64,000 nucleotides of DNA from Usnea hakonensis (GCA_013423325.1 BLJB01000029.1:141-64140), one strand, 5' to 3'. Numbered from the stretch's first letter, positions 22,101 through 32,897 are shown. Notes: generated by a model not told the origin, from the letters alone. Numbers and translations are program-made.

Positions 22101-22666
22101 CTCGGTTCTTCCTCGTTCGCCAACATTGTCACAGAGGCCATGGAAGGCAGGTCCTTGTTTTGTAGGTTTGTAGAAACAGACTGCGATGAGTTGTACTCCA
22201 CTGCAAAAGATAGCACACTGCCACCTCCACCAGCAGCCTTTCCCGGCGAACGCAATGATGAGGTGAAAGAGCCATATTGTATGTCTTGTCTATGAGTTCT
22301 TAGGCTGCTTCCAACCACTAGGTGATCGGGACTGTATGGGGAGACTTCCAATTCAAGCGATGTGACTGCTTTTGCCGTGGATGATGAGTTTGAAAGGCCA
22401 ATATTAGAGGCATCGGCACCAGTGCGAAATTGAGTGTTCCAGCCTTTCTCGTATTGGTGGGAGAATGACTCCTCAAGAAAATTGGGGATGGGCAATTCCA
22501 TCGTCTCATTGAAGTAGACTATGATGGACTCCGTCCAAAGTGTCTCAGCACTTGGATCGTAGTATCCGCACGTGCAATCCGTTGCATTGCGAGCTGTAAT
22601 ACCACCGATTAGTGAGGTGATTGCACAGACGGCGAGCGAGATAACAGCCCCCGTGGAGCGATGCAT
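19160..22666 (-). CDS. GH16-like ectodomain fused to acyltransferase-3 membrane domain
   Basis: This is one uninterrupted frame of 1168 aa. Residues 1-25 form a signal peptide (AVISLAVCAITSLIGG). Residues about 30-300 resemble the concanavalin-fold domain of fungal GH16/Crh-type proteins (IQYGSFTSSLRSP, GGGGSVLSFAVEYN, NYTEYRLEWTKDEVRYFI, GWARLFF). The GH16 catalytic ExDxE is not visible; the matching place reads MASVTMLANEEEP, so binding rather than hydrolysis is likely. A TM helix (about 340-362) and a Ser-rich linker follow. Residues about 580-1010 are a multi-TM acyltransferase-3 domain (starts DHLAGLVVISCLL), which transfers acyl, often acetyl, groups to glycans. The C-terminus has six RRPS(T/V)DPR repeats and an acidic tail. 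It lies 640 bp downstream of, and co-directional with, the GT2 synthase gene. Confidence 0.85.
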   Translation of the reverse strand: MHRSTGAVISLAVCAITSLIGGITARNATDCTCGYYDPSAETLWTESIIVYFNETMELPIPNFLEESFSHQYEKGWNTQFRTGADASNIGLSNSSSTAKAVTSLELEVSPYSPDHLVVGSSLRTHRQDIQYGSFTSSLRSPGKAAGGGGSVLSFAVEYNSSQSVSTNLQNKDLPSMASVTMLANEEEPSTSFIQYDNMTDGKFGNGKLSPWNYTEYRLEWTKDEVRYFIGSNLARSVSRSAKTGLLSVPSPLYFRHWSNGLATGSQGPPDQPSIANIGWARLFFNSSLMSDSDHTKFDARCSRSTACHALDTSLRGSSTASEDSIKRWEQAPQGRARRAIAIWLAVACISVTASVLLGPIWTRVREKLSSPQGTRKESIPLSQSKSKRPERLPLEKTPIFETEESSTGTSSLFDSSPSSSSFSQYSPSESSVTIPKHEGNQTFRRRSTLPVDPLLHQDELYDQDPLDMGSVQSEGPPPSAPTRVLPLDTWSFTSSTSKEQSVKESQQDLTHETPKAKTMRVSWHNLGWEKAEGSGDPISSAGTAPKASTSGLPGKNSDTFSKMKEEFPNVPEPQKRIDHLAGLVVISCLLVTAINFNFTFLNGDILRENFTRFHSLEVARKTITPFFLNSIWIGPFFLTSAHFLTANYLRTGDLLIISEKTVARTFRLMLPVTAVVMLEYFFIEISATKWLEYLPSITWSTWPFIRGYSNFSNFLSEVLELGFVIPNTLPVITFNYCTNVLWTIPVQLQGSWTTLLAVIVIREIKTPWKRFGFYVFCIVNHWYALSWASYFYFGIMLTDLDITYKWQAYLHARPFMYYPILVLCTCLTFAGPSLDLLSQRAEIDYAAREYGIHPNLSSGLTISEASSPVNLEFYIPKLNGLAFAVGLQTAIELSPFIQKIFSFKLFLLVFPHIFTIYLLHGFIFWSLGSWICVFLAVRGLSYWSNVLIVALCCYITLGLSVPIVTPVVKSLGKTVTADIWRQARDEPAPRRPTLYPFPRDLFLNRYEISYERRPSEWVSVVTEEHKASGSVKPITRDRKPSKDIRTLQEPGPSGLRTSWHERQQSINPTTPVPDRRPSTDPRSPGYNRRPSVDPRSPASNRRPSTDPRAPGRDRRPSVDPRRPTSNRRPSTDPRGWDRRPSTDPRNSGRESRVFRPTPLDVVEDEEEE
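19225..19445 (-). repeat. Coding minisatellite, six RRPS(T/V)DPR repeats
   Basis: Near the 3' end of the acyltransferase gene a unit of about 33-39 bp is repeated six times and encodes RRPSTDPR or RRPSVDPR plus a variable spacer. RRPS is a good basophilic-kinase site, so this cytosolic tail may be phosphorylated; that is inference. Confidence 0.85.
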
Positions 22667-23304
22667 CGCGCCGACAGAGACTGATCACGCTGTGACAAGT
22701 GGTAGAGCAGTCTTTGACCTGAGAACACTAACGACTCCTGTAAGAACTCATTTAAGCTTACTGGGGCATTCATGAGTGTGCTATAGCGTTTTGAAGATTG
22801 ACTGGAATGGGTGGAAAGCTAGATGTTTAAGATTCTGATGGTTTAAATTTACTCGGTACTCAAAAGCCAACACCAGCCTCAGACTTCCGCTTGGAATTTC
22901 AGAAGTCATCACACGGACCGCACTACTCCATTGTAGTAGCTAGGCGATTGTCTAATTCCTCCCTTGAGTAAATTTACAAGATCTAGGTCTGGTCTCAGTG
23001 CAGCGTTCCCGCAAACTATCAATGTCAAAGTGGGAGGACGAAGCTGACACCATTCGAGAAATCGTAGAATGAGCCATGGACTCGACCTGGCATGCGGCTC
23101 ACTGGCTAAACCGCTCTCTAACCTGGTCTGCGGATTATTTTAGAAAGCACACAATAGTGGTGAGCCATGAAAGAGCAATCACGTAAGGCTGTAATGGCAA
23201 CGATATCACCTGTGGTATTCTGGAAGAACCATCCTTTTATGGAAAGCATTAGATAACAACATGATCACCTAGACTCCTCAAAGTATGCCAAAGTGCTTTT
23301 ACTG
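22667..23304. other. Intergenic region
   Basis: This is the promoter side of the GH16-like/acyltransferase gene and the 3' flank of the GT2 gene, both on the minus strand. No other feature is visible. Confidence 0.5.
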
Positions 23305-24928
23305 TTATGTCCGCTTTGTTGCGTTCCATTTCGAGTACCTTGTCACTTGTCTCGCATGACCGTATAGTCCCATTGTAGCCATCAGGATTAGATATGGGGC
23401 ATATATCACCGAAAAGACGATGATCATCCATCGAGTGGCAAACTCTGATCGAATGCGGCTCGTGATGACTAATGTTGCAATAAGACAGACAACACTATCC
23501 AACAGGAGTCAGTTAATATTACATTCGTAGGCATTGCGCGGAGCCGACAGATGCCATACCTAATAATGAAAAACCATTGTGATACGGCAAACGGAAAGAA
23601 GAGAAAGTCGGCGAGAGCGCGGGGAGACTTGGGAAAGTCTGTAAACACAAAGCTAATGATCAGGCAGAAATATTGAGTGACCAGGTAATAGCTCGATTCT
23701 CGGACAAGTAACAGACACAGCAGGCCAATCCGTATTTTCATACTCCGAACGCCTTCTTTGGGTTTGTTGAATGTCAGCCCAGAATGGGACAAGCTTACCT
23801 GAGTCCATCCTTGGGCCCATCGCAAGCGTTGTTTCCACAACGCGGGAATAGACGTAGGAGCTAGCTCGTAAGAAAGCACGTTCAGATCATGGACGATCTT
23901 TCCACCCTGTGAGACGGCTCTTAAAGCTGAGTCAATGTCTTCTGTCAAGACACTACCGTCCATTTCAAGCTTCTGTAAAAGAGGTGTGCGCCAGTAGCCG
24001 TTGGAGCCAGTGAATACCCCAAAGCCCCACAGAGCAGCTCTGCCTGGGTGGGAAACCGCATAAATCTTGTCGAACTCCACAGATATCATCGCTGATATCC
24101 AAGACGAGGTCGAATTGAAGATCACACATCGTCCTTGAACAATGTCAATTTCCCCATCCTGCATGAATCGCTCAGCCGCCCATCTAGGCCCGTACGGATG
24201 AGGATAATGATCAGCATCGAATATAGCAATAATATCTGAGTCTGTCTTGAGCGAAAGGAAATAGTTGAGATTATCAGCTTTGGATGTCGAGCCTGGGACT
24301 TTGATAGAGCAGAAATGGCCCTTTCTGAGAGCCAAGTTGCTCAATTCGGTCTCTAGTGGCTCTATTGGATCTGGTGTGTTGTAGACGAGGTTTATCCTGA
24401 TTCGAGAGGTTGGGTATTTGATTTCATCCAAAGCGTACCGAATACGATCCATTATGATTTCCGCTTCATTGGGTAGGTATGCAACCTAGTTCATGGTGAG
24501 TCTCATATATCCGCGCATGTGAACTGACTCACGATAAGGAGGTCCAGAAATAAAAGCTCATTGTCTGGCGTGGGAAATGTCCAGTCATTTTCTTGAGCCC
24601 TTCGCACCAATTTTCTTGCATCTCTGCATGGTCCCAGACTCGTTATTGCCTCAAGGAAAGTGGATCCGGCAATGAAAAAGTTTGTATTCAGATACGTGAA
24701 CCAAAACATATCAATCAGGTGTTCGGTGCAGAACATATACAGACATATCGAGAATATGAAGTATGACGTGACGAGCAGAAAGGGAGTCCATTCATGAATA
24801 AACGATGCCAAATCATTGATCAAGATCCGAGGTGCAACTGTAAAGCTCCAACCTAGCCGATCCAGAAAACCTCTGGCACCAGTGGTGTTATTGCTGCTCC
24901 AGCAGCCCAGAAATGATCCTGCCATCAT
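23305..24928 (-). CDS. Processive family 2 glycosyltransferase (membrane polysaccharide synthase)
   Basis: This is a membrane GT2 of the hyaluronan/cellulose/chitin synthase-like class, which polymerises and exports a beta-glycan. Exons are 24928-24533, 24485-23560 and 23494-23305, 503 aa in exact phase. Two N-terminal TM helices (about 45-90) precede the catalytic domain, which opens with LDLLI|VAYLPNEAEII across intron 1. Key motifs: substrate Asp region NLVYNTPDP, DAD metal-binding motif (about 222-224), the catalytic-base ED of LTEDID (about 314-315) and the acceptor-site QRLRW (about 351-355), the QxxRW hallmark of processive enzymes. Four or more TM helices follow. Similar fungal GT2 proteins (for example ZtGT2 of Zymoseptoria) are needed for normal hyphal growth and cell surface. 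The product is unknown. A 71-codon frame upstream (24936-25151) is probably not part of it. Confidence 0.9.
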
Positions 24929-25877
24929 AGTTGGCTCATGGAGTCTCGAGTCGTCGCAAGTGTCTCAAAGTGACTGTTGAGATATTGACCAGATAATGGA
25001 GTAGTCGGAGCTTCTCTTCGCAGAGAGTTCTCATTCGGGAGCTGGCTACAGCTTGGAGAGATTCTGAACGCTTAATTTCAAGCCTCTCCTTTGCATCTTG
25101 AACGCAAAGCAAGGGCAAATACAGCCTATCTCCAGCTTCTTGGCTTGACATATTAAATAAAGCCTTTCAACCCATTCTTGGAAGCCATGTAATATCTCGT
25201 ACTTGGCGAAGACGATTTAGAGGGAGCGACATCCTGAGCCAAGTGAAGTCCCAGCTGGTGTGTTCAAAGCTTGATTCCTCCATGTCGTTTGCTGGCTTAC
25301 AGCAAATGGGATACCAGCGGTCAGAAACAATCATAAGATCAAGTCAGATTAAGATGGACCCACACGGCCAACTGAGCGAGAGTGTAACCGGCTTTTCCAA
25401 ACGCCAACTCGATATGAGATTTTGGATATCATTGCGCCGAAGCAAGCCTCACCGGCGCCACGGGTACGCCACTTGGGCTTGCCGCCTTGGCACGTAGTAA
25501 AGTTCAAGAGCGGAGCACATCATCTCGATTTTGCCCACTTCTCTCCGAGGGTTTGATCTGACATAAGGATTGGCAAGATTAGTAAGTGGAACGCACCCAA
25601 ATGGTGCCCACAAGATACTTGTGCTGCAAAATCTTTGGCCACATCAAAAAGAGCAGGACTTACCATGGAAAACAAGTTCAACTAGAGTAAATGCGAGCCA
25701 CGGTTGTTCTACCATAAGTGAAATTCAAAGAGCCGTAGAGCTTCCCTGCATGGGAAGGGCAAGTCAGTGCTAGCGAGAGACCTCTCCGTTGAGAGCCGGC
25801 CGAGCCTGTATTCTACTCCAAGTCTGTTGTCAGTTGATCTTCAGTATGCCTCAACTCTTGCTCAGTCATTGTCAGCT
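24929..25877. promoter_or_regulatory. Divergent intergenic region between GT2 and acyltransferase genes
   Basis: The 949-bp gap separates the start codons of the GT2 synthase (minus) and the second acyltransferase (plus), so the two may be co-regulated. Short open frames inside it (24936-25151, 25243-25497) have no recognisable features. I see no distinctive operator. Confidence 0.4.
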
Positions 25878-27239
25878 ATGAGTGGGGAAGCAAGCAATGC
25901 GCACCTCGAACAGGGCTACCTGCTCGGTCTCAGAGGGCTGCTAGTCGTCCAGTCATTTTTCTGGGTGTTCCTGCAGACCATTGTTCCCGTAGCAGTCAAA
26001 GATTCTGCAAATACACAAGGGCCAACCTACGAACGGATTCTGCGCCAGAGTCTATCAGTTCTGTTCTGGAACGAGTCTCTGATCTACTCGTCATTCATCT
26101 TTCTCTCAGCACGATCAATATGCATGCCATACCTACAGAAGCCAAGTCGGACAGCTATTGCCGGCGCTGTCTTCCGCCGAGGCCTTCGGCTTTGGTTTCC
26201 TACGGCCGTAGCGTTAGCCATTGTCAAGATCATAACCTCTACTCTTGGAACAGCCTACATTGAAGAGTACAAGCAAAAGACCGGCAATGTCTCTTTTGAG
26301 GTGCCATACGACATACCCAACACGCTTGCATATTTTAACTCTGTCTTCAACATCTTCTGGACGAGCAACAGATTTTTCGAGCAGTCAGGCAACACCGCTT
26401 TCCCGTCCCAGACTCTATGGATAGTCAGTGTCATATACTCGCAGAGCTACACTGTCTACCTCACTATGGTCATAATACCTTATACCCGTAGCTCATGGCG
26501 CGTCAAGGCCTTCATCTGCTTTATCATCTCTTCTTGGTGGGTGCAGTCATGGGCATGGTACTCGATCACGGGCCTACTCTTCGCAGACGCGGTAGTGAAT
26601 ATGCAATACATGGACAAAGCCAAGCATGGTCTCAAGATCTGGCGGTCGATTAGATGTCCAATTTGGATAGCTGGTCTTATCTTGATGATTGCTGGACTCC
26701 TGATGCAATTTCTATGGTCCGATTGGAGACCGCAGTATGAGAACACAGAGCTTCTGGCTCATGCCGGCCTTTACTATTCTGGAGGTCTAAATAGGCAGTT
26801 CAATGCAAAGGAGCCTCAAGCCAGAGATGATGACTATCTGCTGATTGTGGGCTTTTACCTTCTTCTCGAATATAGTACTCTGATGCAAAAGGTTTTCGAG
26901 AACACTGTCTTGATTTATCTTGGGAAACGATCTTTTAGTAAGTCTACAAAGGGTAGCTACCACAGGTTACCAAAGTCCATCCATTATGGAGACTTCCTAT
27001 GGCTGACTCACCGCTCCTTAGGCTGGGTTCTTGTTCAAAGTATCATCATCTATACTGCCGGTATCAAGCTTTACATGCACTTGTCGGCGCAGGACAACCT
27101 TTCAATTGAAGCAATACGATCCGTCTGCCTGGTGGTCTGTGTACCGGCGGTGGTACTGGGAGCCGAGGTATTCTATCGCTTGGTGGATTACCCTTCGCGA
27201 CTGTTAGCACGCAATTTCTTTGATTGGATACTGGAATGA
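25878..27239 (+). CDS. Acyltransferase-3 family membrane protein
   Basis: Two exons (25878-26937 and 27022-27239) give 425 aa. The intron has ideal signals (GTAAGT, GCTGAC, CTTAG); its 84 bp are also open in frame, so read-through would add 28 residues. The protein has about ten TM helices. It opens with GYLLGLRGLLVVQSF, the usual start of acyltransferase-3 proteins (G-(L/I)-RG-x-A/L), followed by RRGLRLWFPTAVALA at the first cytosolic loop. The end, FYRLVDYPSRLLAR, matches the last-helix signature (E/x-x-P-x-x). This family O-acylates sugars and lipids. The start is at the first ATG in the frame; upstream codons in the frame lack one. It is divergent from the GT2 gene and likely modifies that enzyme's product. 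Confidence 0.85.
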   Translation: MSGEASNAHLEQGYLLGLRGLLVVQSFFWVFLQTIVPVAVKDSANTQGPTYERILRQSLSVLFWNESLIYSSFIFLSARSICMPYLQKPSRTAIAGAVFRRGLRLWFPTAVALAIVKIITSTLGTAYIEEYKQKTGNVSFEVPYDIPNTLAYFNSVFNIFWTSNRFFEQSGNTAFPSQTLWIVSVIYSQSYTVYLTMVIIPYTRSSWRVKAFICFIISSWWVQSWAWYSITGLLFADAVVNMQYMDKAKHGLKIWRSIRCPIWIAGLILMIAGLLMQFLWSDWRPQYENTELLAHAGLYYSGGLNRQFNAKEPQARDDDYLLIVGFYLLLEYSTLMQKVFENTVLIYLGKRSFSKSTKGSYHRLPKSIHYGDFLWLTHRSLGWVLVQSIIIYTAGIKLYMHLSAQDNLSIEAIRSVCLVVCVPAVVLGAEVFYRLVDYPSRLLARNFFDWILE

Positions 27240-28061
27240 CGTATGATTTCTGTCATGAGACACGAAGGATTGGATTTAGATCCAAAATATTAACGTAAAG
27301 CGTTTGGGTGAAACCACTGAGTTTAGGACTCACATCTGTCGATAAGAAGATCATCAGCAAGCACAATGTGCCCAATGCGTAGAATTCTTACCACTGTCTG
27401 GTCAGAGTCATTGAGCCACCTCCCCCTAAGCTCATATCCATTGCGCTAGCAACCAGGCCTGGTGAGGATCTAGAATGTTGATTTCAAATCAAAGCTGAGC
27501 CGCTCCTTGGTCCAGTTCCCAACCCCCAATGGTATCGAGGGCGGTCTGCTTCTAGCGCCTCATGCTGGCCGGCATGTATGACTTCATGATCACGAGTTTG
27601 AAATCTCTCCTCCTTTATTCCTCTCGCTCTGCCCCGACCACCTTTCCACTTCATCGATGGTATTCAGCGATCTCGTTCCTCCACTGTCCCCCTGAACCAG
27701 TAACGTACGGTCAGCCACACCGAGATGCAGAAATGCTGCAATAAATATTTCGCACTTCAACAAAAAGCATATGCGAGCCGTGAGAACGCGCAAATTTCAG
27801 AGTAAGCAGGGCTATTGGTGAGGGTGCTTGAGCCTGCTTCGCCATCAGTATAATGCCAGTACCATCGTTAACTCTCCGCTATATAATCCACGACTTTGGC
27901 AATGCACCTGAACGGAAGTACAAGAACACGAGTCAAAGACTTCGAAGCCCACAATGCTGACATCCTTACAACGCGTGTTCTGGAACGCGTTGATGGCTTA
28001 AACAAAATGCAGGATTGAAGTTGTCAAGTATCAACGGCTGTCCTCCGCCTCCACTTTATAA
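27240..28061. other. Intergenic region between convergent genes
   Basis: This is the 3' flank of two convergent genes. I see no gene or clear repeat in it. Confidence 0.5.
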
Positions 28062-29895
28062 CTATCTTCCAAATTTCTTCAACTCTAGATATCTGAGTGG
28101 CGGAAACGTAAAGAGTGCAAATCCCATGCCAAGCCAGATCCCGAGATCAGCTCCGTCGCCACCCACCAGTTTCGCAACTGGGCCCACATACCACACCTGA
28201 GACATGCCAATGATAGCGCCTACCCATCCGATGAGGAAAGCCGTCAAAGCCGCAGCACCAACCGGGAGGTACTTTTGGTTTTCCCAAGCAGACCAATCGA
28301 AGCCCCGAGCACGACGAAAGATCATGTGCTCCTCCAGTACAATCGAGATAAAGATCACGACCCAATAGCCCATGAGCGCGAGAAAATTTTGGAAGACGAT
28401 GAAAAGATGGTCGCGACCTGCAATAGCGCAGACGAAGTAGACGAGGGAAACCACACAGACCCAAAGATAGCGTGGGACCATTTTACCGTAGCGACCCAAG
28501 ACTTGACAGCCAAGTGCAGCTGAGTATGTGCTTGGAACATTGTTTGCTATAACGCCGAGTGCAACAACGATGCCGCAGAATTTGCCGAACGCTCCCACGG
28601 GGCTATAAGATTCGAGAATGAGGGCGCCAGAGGAGATGTTGTAGGCAGTTGACCAAGAAGTTGTTGTCGCCACGCCCGAACCAAGTCCAATTCCAATGAT
28701 GTAGACAAAGGTTATTGAGCTCCACAAACCAGTCAAGGTCATGAGGAAAGTCAGGCGTTTCGAGGTAGTCTCTGGATACTAGATAACAATAGTCTCAACG
28801 AAAGCCGATCGATTGTAGCTAGAAGACTATCATCGACCGCGGGCGGGCCGCTAGAATCTATGACACAGGACAGGAGACTTTAGAAACTGACTCACATAGA
28901 CATAGTAGTCACTCCCTGCACCAGCCCAAGATACAGGGACTGAGACACTGAGAGTAAGGAAAGATAGACGAGCGGCTGTTACAGCAGCAGCTCCGCCACT
29001 AGATTGCGAAGAGGTGTCAAAGTGTTTACCAGCGATGCCTACCAAGATGAGCAGGACGATTAGTTGGGGAATCCCAGCCCATCTATTCGCTGTTAGCGAA
29101 AAGAGGTTGGGTATCAGATGTGTGAAAGACAAGCATACCTTTCATATGCCTGAAAAATCGCCATTCCGAAGACAGCAACGAGCCAGCTGATGAGCGCAGT
29201 GACGATGATGCCAACCGCAACACTCATACTGCCTCCACTGACAGCCGATAAGATCTGGCCTGCGATGATGCAAGAGATGGCGGGATAGCCAATCATGACT
29301 ATCATGTTGAGGAAACATATCAGCTTTGTAGGCCAGTAGCCCATAAAGTAACGAGCCACTATCTGAGTCGCGGGCTTGTTATTAGACTATCTCTAGCAGC
29401 AGCTGAAATTGTCCCGCTCCGGAGGAATTGGAAAGGCAAGATGAAGGAAATCTAGCATACCATCGTCCGATTTCCACTTTGTGCGCCCCATATACTCATG
29501 TAGGCCGTCGCCGCTGAGCCAAGCAAGGACCCAAACGTCGCCATCATTGCGCTATCGACAAAGCCCAGATTAAACAGCAGCGGGCCAAGTAGACCAACGA
29601 CGAGGTTGTTTGCAGTGACATTGGCGCTGAACCAAAGGATAGCCATTTGCGCGTAAACCAAGATGGAATCTCGATGCCGTTCTTCTGGAGTTACTCGTGC
29701 AATACCGCGGGCCTCTATCCCAGCTAGACTTTCGATCCATGTATTCCATTCCGCAAGCTTACTGGAAGGTGTAGAATAGGAGACAAGTATTTCGGAAGAA
29801 TGGGGCCGCTTCTCGAGCGAGTCGCTCAATGGAGAAATGACAGAGCCTCGAGTCGACTTTTCCACATCAATTGCTCGGGAGATGGAATGGTCCAT
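28062..29895 (-). CDS. Purine-cytosine permease, FCY2/FcyB type (NCS1 family)
   Basis: This plasma-membrane proton symporter for cytosine and purines is about 520 aa. There are four exons: 29895-29461, 29362-29139, 29082-28896 and 28778-28062, in exact phase. The N-terminal tail contains IEARGIARVTPEER, the conserved stretch before TM1, followed by WFSANVTANNLVVGLLGPL (TM1, with the NCS1 substrate-site asparagines). Other marks: SGNRTM|IVARYFMGYWP across intron 1, YER|WAGIPQLI across intron 2, SWAGAGSDYYVY|YPETTSKR across intron 3, GVIANNVPSTYSAALG (TM8) and VLEEHMIFRR before TM11. The open frame starts with GTG at 29922, but the first ATG is at 29895 and is taken as the start. It is a housekeeping-type salvage transporter. 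Confidence 0.93.
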
Positions 29896-31591
29896 AACAG
29901 ACTTGAAGATATTGTCAAGCACGCCTTAACAAATCGCGAGCAATGGATGAGAGTGCGATGTTTGAGAGATTAATAAGGAAACGGAGTTTACGAACAGCGG
30001 TGAGATCGAGTGGGACATATGCATGAAATCGGCCGGGTAATCTCTTAGCGTCGATGACTGCGCTCTCTGATTGCTGCACCTCGTGCGTTACGGGCAACGG
30101 CGGATGATGATGAAGCTTGACGTGGCATCGATCCTGCGGATTTCTTGTTCTCTAGGCTTCAGCAGAGAAGTGGGTATTTGAGAGGTTTGCAATCATAGAT
30201 AGGGAGATCTGCTATCGACCTATTACGGTCGTGTGGAGGATATGTTCGGTCGATGTTGCGCTTTGACCCAGAAGCAACGGAGTCTTGAGGGATTTTCCAG
30301 ATTGGAAATAATAGCTTACTTTCCATGAACTCTTATCTCAATGAATCCTAGGAGCATACGCGCCTGTTAACATTTCCTTATTATTCCGAAATAACAAGCT
30401 AGTCCACGATGAGAGACGGTGCATGACGGAAATTGACCCTGATGACCCCGGACTGATGCGCGCATATGCCCGCTTCAGTAAGGTGGACCAGCCCCAGGCC
30501 AATCAGGACCTACCTAGCCTACCGGGAGCTGCTTGAGCCGCCAGAGTGATCTGAGCTCATCCAAGCGGAAATTCACAATGCACCTCAAAAGCTTGGTCCC
30601 GCAGCGGGTTGAGGCCTCTACGAGGAAGGCATACGAAGTGCTCCGCGAAGGGATTGAAGTCCTGCTGTTGTTCATGATCGACATCTTAGAGTTGTGAGAT
30701 TCAGAGACTACATGATCTATGCAACTGAACGGCACATCAGGCTGTGCTATGGTCAACAACAGCATAGTCCAATTGCTCTACATGCCTATGAGATATCCAA
30801 TGTGCCCGTTAAGTTTCAAAGTAGCTAGTGAACTTGGGTATTAGTGCTCCAGAGTAAACCTTCGACGGATCAGGGTGTAGTTCCTCCTCAGCCGAAATCG
30901 TCGCGGCTTATGGGAAGCATGGCAGTGTCTTGAAGGTCGTAGAAGTTCAGTTGCCTTCGGCTCTATCTGCGATATTGACTGCCTATTCACCGTCGCGGCT
31001 ATTGCTTCTGGCGATAATTGTCCCACAGACTTAGTGATCCAGATCACTAAGTCCTTTCGACGCCCATTTTCTTAGAATATCCGATTCCGCAAATTTCCTC
31101 AACTCTTTCCGTATTTTTCCTCCCGTGTAGTCGATACGAATGCCATTGTTCCGAAGAAACGAGCGGTATATAGAGCGAGATATGGTAGGCCTTGAGCTTT
31201 GACCGGATGCGAGCGAGGTCCCTTCACAGCTTTGTTCTTATGATTGCGACATGCCCAATGGTGGTGACTGGGGAATGTCTTGTAGTGGTTCAAAAGATGG
31301 ATGCCGCTAGGGGTATGGATCAATGGTTGCAAGCTCTTTTTGGCCACTCAGCCGATCTAGAGCACTCTTTGCGCGATGGGAAGGAATAGCTGCGAGCCAA
31401 TTAAGGATGACCGCTTGCTCGTAGGTGCGCAGTCAAGGTCGTTCTCCTCTAAGAACTGTCTGAGAGAAGCGGTGGTCTTTGACGATGCTTGGTGATGCGA
31501 GGGTTCCGTGGAGACGATGATCAGAAGTCGTTGGGGTTGGGAAGTAACGGCGTTCTGGATGAGGTACGCGTACGATGAGGGCGATATATAT

Positions 31592-31613
31592 CTAGCCCTA
31601 GCCCTAGCCCTAA
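31592..31613. repeat. Short CTAGCC repeat
   Basis: Three to four units of CTAGCC run into CCTAAG. It resembles the fungal telomere unit (CCCTAA) but is too short and too impure to claim a telomeric origin. Confidence 0.6.
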
Positions 31614-32569
31614 GCACTTGCCGTGCACCTCGGCAGGTGATTTTTGCGAGGGAGTGGAGTAGAGTGACAAAATCAATGTCTACTTTACTGCTGCTTCGAC
31701 TCTGGAGCTCCAGTCCTTTCATGGTATGTTTCCAAACAAACTCCCGTTTGCACATCAGCATCCTTACTACCACAACCATGACCGCAAGCGAATCAGGAGC
31801 GAGGTCCATAGTGAAACGCAAGTCGGAGGAATTCCACCAATACTAAAATCTTTTGTTGGCGTCAAACAAAGCTCCTCGGGGGATTACTCGAGTGGGTGGC
31901 GATGAGGAGGCTGTTGGCCGTGTGAGTAGGCATGAGTTGGGTTCACAGCCTCGAAGCATATCCATATGCTAAGTTCAGTCAAGATTGTGACAATCAAAGT
32001 CAGGGACCCAGCAGCTATGTTTGAATTGTATTCGTCGATCACCCAACCATCCCGCCCCAAAAGGCCGCGGGGCTGAGTCTTGGGTACCGAGCACGACAAC
32101 CTGGATGACAGCTAGGGCCTAATGACAGCACACCAGCATCCAGAGAATTCATGAAGTCTACAGAAGAATGAGCTTTCCACCACCCGGGATTTCATGAGAC
32201 CCGTGCTCGGCTTAAGCTGTTACTTGAAGGACAAAATTGAGCAGGACAACTCTGAAAAGTGTAGCATCAGCCTCCAAACGCTAGAATCCTACTGACGAGC
32301 TAACATTTTGTAAGTATCCCTGCATTGTTGCATGGCTTTGGGGGCGCGGTAGGATTGCAAGTATCATCAGATTACCCGATTTAGTCGACGACCATTTCGC
32401 CAGAAAGCCACTGGATAAAACTCAAGTACCTGACATCTCGCATCGCGTTCTATGATTCAAGATATTAACTCACAGGGCCTTCATTCATTTTCATCGTTCA
32501 TTTACTGAGAAGACTTAACATTATTCCCAAGGTCCCAAGGGGAGGGATAACAGCCTGCTCGTTATTTTT

Positions 32570-32735
32570 TGTGATTGCGATGGGTTGGAGGGTGGTTTGG
32601 GGGGGAGGTGGGGAATGGGAATATAAGGGGATGGAAGGGGAATAGAATAGGATGGAAGGGGAGGGTAGGGGAGGGATAGGGAGGAGTGGGAAGAAGGATT
32701 AGTAGGATATTAGGGACACTCCCCCCGCCCCTCCC
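32570..32735. repeat. G-rich low-complexity block
   Basis: The plus strand has many GGGG runs spaced by a few bases (for example GGGGAGGTGGGG, GGGGAGGGTAGGGGAGGG). It could form G-quadruplexes. It lies 160-330 bp beyond the 3' end of the DHA2 transporter gene. Confidence 0.7.
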
Positions 32736-32897
32736 CAGAAAATTACACGGGGGAGACGCAATGCAAATTACCACGGGGAGTCTAAAAGAGACGAAAAGTC
32801 ATCTTTTGAGCGGGAGGGTAAAATATCTCATAAGCGGCGTCATTCATTCAAGATACTAAGCACAATTTTGGAGTCTCTAGAACTAAACCTTTAAGCC

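Larger units (their letters stand above)
29896..32897. other. 3-kb gene-poor region
   Basis: No gene can be supported. Minus-strand frames at 30514-30765 and 30841-31047, and frames on both strands at 31357-31846, have no recognisable domain. The stretch holds a short telomere-like repeat (31592-31613) and a strongly G-rich block (32570-32735). It may contain decayed sequence. Confidence 0.4.

Noticed and set aside
24936..25151. 71-codon frame upstream of the GT2 synthase as a first exon
   Set aside because: No donor/acceptor pair joins it convincingly to exon 1, and the GT2 protein already has the usual length from 24928.
31592..31613. Internal telomere repeat
   Set aside because: Only three to four units of CTAGCC, not the canonical hexamer; chance cannot be excluded.
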